A DNA stretch of 7,061 nt, taken from positions 1 through 7,061 of the forward strand of contig JAODNG010000289.1 in assembly GCA_025465385.1 (NCBI GenBank), in the 5' to 3' direction. Below are positions 5,701 to 7,061 of this stretch, in pieces. Below the pieces are notes generated by a model. The model was not told the DNA's origin. It worked only from the letters and a program-made list of their open reading frames with translations, and did no database searches. The DNA comes from Pseudonocardiales bacterium (GTDB lineage: Bacteria; Actinomycetota; Actinomycetes; Mycobacteriales; Pseudonocardiaceae). The position numbers and the translations under genes were made by a program. Position 1 is the stretch's first letter; every line of letters starts with the position of its first letter.

Positions 5701-7061
5701 CGTGCTGACCGAGTTGTTCACCGAGGCTGGCTCACCAACCGGCAGCTGCACGCTGGGATCGGTGAAGTCTCAGATTGGACACACCAAGTGCGCCGCCGGC
5801 ATCGCCGGGTTGATCAAAGCAGCGTGCGCGGTGCACACCGGGGTGCGGCCACCCACCGCTGCGCTGCGGGATCCGAACCCGTACTGGGACCGCGGCGCCA
5901 GTCCATTCTCCTTCGACGCCGTCGCGCGGCCGTGGGTCTCATCGACACGCCGGATCGCCGGTGTGAGCGCGTTCGGGTTCGGCGGCACGAACTTCCATGC
6001 CGTGCTGACGTCCTACGAAGGCGCACCGGAACCCAGGCACGGGTTAGACGCCTGGCCGGCTGAGCTGTTCCTGTTCACCGGTGCGGATTGGACGGCGGCG
6101 CTCGCGCAGCTGGACCGGCTGACCGACTTGCTTGTGGCCAATGACGAAGCGGGCCGGCCCTGGCGGCTGCGGGATCTCGCCCGGAGCCATTCGGTGGAAC
6201 ACGGCCGCAACCGAGTGTGGGCCGCGGTGGTGGCCGAAGACCTGCCGGACCTCGCTACCAAGGTGGCGCAGGTTCGGTCAGCCGCCCCGGGGGATGGCGT
6301 CTTCCTCGCAGCCGACAGTGACCCGCTCGGCGGCGACGGTACAGGCCAGGTCGCTTTCCTCTTTCCCGGGCAGGGCAGTCAACGCCCCGGCATGCTGGCG
6401 GAGCTGTTCGTGGCGTTCCCGCGGCTGCGTCGATTCCTGGAACTCGGCAACCGGTGGGCCGGTGCGATGTTCCCGCCGGCCGCGCTCGGCAAGGAAGAGT
6501 CGGCGCGGCAACGTGCAGCGCTGACCGACACTCGAGTCGCTCAGCCTGCGCTCGGTATCGCCGGGTTGACCATGCACGAGCTGCTCACCTCGCTGGGGAT
6601 ACAACCGGACCATCTTGGTGGGCACAGCTACGGTGAGCTGGTCGCGCTGGCCGCGGCTGGCGCGGTTGATCCCGCCGAGCTGCTGGAGCTCAGCGAGGCC
6701 CGTGGACAGGCCATCCTCGCAGCTGCCGGGGTCGACGCGGGCACGATGGCCGCGGTCGCCGGCGCTATCGAGCAGGTCCGGGCCGTGCTAGGGGATGGGC
6801 CCGTCGTGGTGGCCAATCACAATGCACCCGGGCAAGCAGTGATCTCCGGACCTACCCTGGCGGTGGACGCCGCCCTGAAGCGGCTCGCCGCGGTCGGGCT
6901 GACCGGTGCACGCATCCCGGTAGCGTGCGCGTTCCACAGTCCGGTGGTGTCTGGGGCTACGCCAGTCTTCGCCGCCGAACTGGCTCGCCGCACCATCGGT
7001 TCACCGCGGTCGCCGGTCTGGTCAAATACCACCGCCGCGCCGTACCCGACCGAGCCCGCCG
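2780..7061 (+). CDS. Giant iterative type I PKS / PUFA-synthase-like protein: NPD-NPD-KS-AT, 3'-truncated by window edge
   Basis: One frame with no stop through the right edge, more than 1,427 codons. Domains in order: a first nitronate-monooxygenase-like barrel (residues ~5-205; K-G-A-E-A-G-G-R at 121-128, AAGGIG at 153-158); a linker; a second, fuller NPD barrel (~285-630; QGPMTRVSD 288-296, ECGGHIGP 414-421, AGGIHDE from 453, MGTAYLF from 483); ketosynthase (~649-1075) with Cys826 in VDAACASSL, His961 in EAHGTGT and His1001 in KSQIGHTK; a KS-AT linker; acyltransferase (from ~1191; FPGQGSQ 1195-1201, Ser1283 in GHSYGE, His1386 in CAFHSP). Blocks such as SFPGVLANVIAGRIANR, GRCRPFDASADGI and GLTAPRPEGQ resemble PfaA and glycolipid-type synthases. 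The protein probably performs iterative malonyl-derived chain extension in the cytosol, with the NPD part as a flavin-dependent enoyl-reductase candidate, like PfaD. TTA codons occur at residues 315 and 1089. ACP, KR and DH must lie downstream or in partner proteins. Architecture is clear; product unknown. Confidence 0.93.
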   Translation, partial: MTMHDQELVVGITPFEEPNAALAVALARAGAVGVLNLGLDAGRARAALADVCRWWGGTFGVRVPPEGPLGPADLPERADMVVLGPGSPWPIASGRSAVVEVVSVAEARAAVRAGAYGLIAKGAEAGGRVGVTTTFVLLQQLLADPQINIPVWAAGGIGLHTAAAAVAGGAAGVVIDAQLSLVAEADLPDEVARAIRLMDGSETTVVGGHRLYTRPDLPAVKPDSVAARLGARDLGALPIGQDGALAASLAQRYVTAGGVVAAIRAAVIDQLRAALSQTAHSVRPLVVQGPMTRVSDQAEFAAAVAAAGGLPFLALALSNGEQTRALLEETAAQLDGRPWGVGILGFVPPEIRDAQLAAVHQVRPQYALIAGGRPDQAVPLEAAGIATFLHVPSPGLLDRFLAEGARRFVFEGRECGGHIGPQASFPLWEIQLQRLLRYDDAHGCAGQLQVLFAGGIHDERSAAMVAALAAPLVERGARIGVLMGTAYLFTEEAVTAGASRPEFQRAALGCEQTVLLETAPGHATRCADSPYQRTFTETRARLVAAGVPRDQMWAELEELNLGRLRIASKGLRRDGDTLVAVDEGVQHEDGMVMLGEVATLRSATTTIEALHTQVTEGAAGFLTARAAELGIGPISDVQLAQTPETPPLDVAIVGMAAVFPGADDVAGYWANVLAGVDAVTEVPPERWDPAVYGETAKWGGFLPDIPFDALSYGIPPAALASIEPVQLLALEVAFRALRDAGYAQRSFDRERTSVIFGAEAGADLGSAYGFRSLYPAYHGKLPPELDEQLPTLTEDSFPGVLANVIAGRIANRLDLGGANYTVDAACASSLAAIDLACKELQAGTSAMVLAGGADVHNSINDYLMFASVRALSPTGRCRPFDASADGIALGEGVGCVVLKRLADAERDGDRIYAVIKGIGSASDGRSLGLTAPRPEGQRRALERAYRMAGISPAEVGLVEAHGTGTVVGDRTELTVLTELFTEAGSPTGSCTLGSVKSQIGHTKCAAGIAGLIKAACAVHTGVRPPTAALRDPNPYWDRGASPFSFDAVARPWVSSTRRIAGVSAFGFGGTNFHAVLTSYEGAPEPRHGLDAWPAELFLFTGADWTAALAQLDRLTDLLVANDEAGRPWRLRDLARSHSVEHGRNRVWAAVVAEDLPDLATKVAQVRSAAPGDGVFLAADSDPLGGDGTGQVAFLFPGQGSQRPGMLAELFVAFPRLRRFLELGNRWAGAMFPPAALGKEESARQRAALTDTRVAQPALGIAGLTMHELLTSLGIQPDHLGGHSYGELVALAAAGAVDPAELLELSEARGQAILAAAGVDAGTMAAVAGAIEQVRAVLGDGPVVVANHNAPGQAVISGPTLAVDAALKRLAAVGLTGARIPVACAFHSPVVSGATPVFAAELARRTIGSPRSPVWSNTTAAPYPTEPA
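2792..3406 (+). other. Domain: first NPD/PfaD-like barrel, short form
   Basis: Residues about 5-209 of the synthase. It opens with GITPFEEPNAALAVALARAG, as NPD/2-nitropropane-dioxygenase barrels do at strand 1, and ends with the FMN-phosphate-binding pattern WAAGGIGLHTAAAAVAGGAA. At about 205 residues it is much shorter than a stand-alone enzyme (about 310-350). The motif that in nitronate monooxygenases usually reads QGxEAGGH is KGAEAGGR here (121-128), so the His is Arg. It may bind flavin poorly or play a structural role; that is inference. Confidence 0.7.
3632..4670 (+). other. Domain: second NPD/PfaD-like barrel, likely flavin enoyl reductase
   Basis: Residues about 285-630. QGPMTRVSD (288-296) opens the barrel, followed by AAAGGLPFLALALS. 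GRECGGHIGP keeps the conserved His (418) lost in the first barrel, and LFAGGIHDE plus GVLMGTAYLFTEEA form the flavin phosphate site region. In PUFA synthases the NPD-family protein PfaD is the enoyl reductase, so the same chemistry is the best guess here. An N-terminal helper role without catalysis cannot be excluded. Confidence 0.75.
4724..6004 (+). other. Domain: beta-ketoacyl synthase (KS), complete catalytic triad
   Basis: Residues about 649-1075. It starts at DVAIVGMAAVFPGADDV and ends at GVSAFGFGGTNFHAVL. The acyl-accepting Cys826 (TGC 5255-5257) and both His residues (961, 1001) are present, so the domain should elongate chains and is not a decarboxylating KSQ-type starter domain. The second His block reads KSQIGHTKCAAG, with the KSQxGHTK form seen in PfaA-type enzymes rather than the KSNIGHTQ of modular PKSs. 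Confidence 0.92.
6350..7061 (+). other. Domain: acyltransferase (AT), truncated at window edge
   Basis: Residues about 1191 to 1427 and onward. FPGQGSQRPGM opens the domain, the nucleophile is Ser1283 in GHSYGE, and the active-site His1386 lies in CAFHSP. The Phe before His fits malonyl-type ATs (HAFH) rather than methylmalonyl types (YASH), so malonyl-CoA is the likely substrate. The nucleophile pentapeptide has Tyr where modular ATs usually have Leu or Gln. The C-terminal part of the domain lies beyond the window. Confidence 0.9.

Noticed and set aside
1..7061. CRISPR array, tRNA or rRNA genes, insertion-sequence termini
   Set aside because: No regularly spaced repeats, no tRNA-like cloverleaf or rRNA segments, and no terminal inverted repeats with flanking duplications were seen on reading.

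Overview
The window is GC-rich DNA whose genes strongly prefer G or C at the third codon position. Together with the protein families present, this points to a filamentous actinomycete. A decayed DUF222/HNH endonuclease of the kind common in Pseudonocardiales and mycobacteria suggests that side of the phylum, but the genus cannot be read from the sequence. The layout runs from a small housekeeping-type gene pair, through about 1.3 kb of eroded intergenic DNA, into the start of a giant multidomain synthase that leaves the right edge.

Left part (1-1467, + strand): the 3' portion of a hydroxymethylbilane synthase gene (hemC, tetrapyrrole biosynthesis). A P-loop nucleoside/pantothenate-kinase-like gene follows after 14 nt, so the two are probably co-transcribed.

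Middle part (1468-2779): no intact large gene. On the minus strand, about 1499-1884 holds scattered, frameshifted pieces of a DUF222/HNH endonuclease gene: the DUF222 N-terminus, then the HNH region with its GCAFP..PPG and HKHWLDGG-like blocks spread over three frames. The stretch 1885-2330 holds nothing recognisable. From 2312 to 2430 the base composition drops sharply (about 46% GC over 2331-2430) and an imperfect inverted repeat is present, so this is the best candidate control region. It is followed by a small 55-codon ORF of uncertain reality (2387-2554) and a leader for the next gene.

Right part (2780 to the end, + strand): one uninterrupted reading frame of more than 1,427 codons, open at the window edge. 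It encodes two nitronate-monooxygenase-like (NPD/PfaD-type) barrels in tandem, then a complete ketosynthase and most of an acyltransferase. The ketosynthase motifs resemble those of iterative polyunsaturated-fatty-acid (PfaA) and glycolipid-type synthases more than modular polyketide synthases. In classic PUFA systems the NPD-family enoyl reductase (PfaD) is a separate protein, so here a duplicated reductase-like module appears fused in front of the PfaA-like KS-AT. ACP, KR and DH domains would be expected beyond the right edge but cannot be seen. The product is unknown; a specialised lipid or reduced polyketide is the most reasonable inference.
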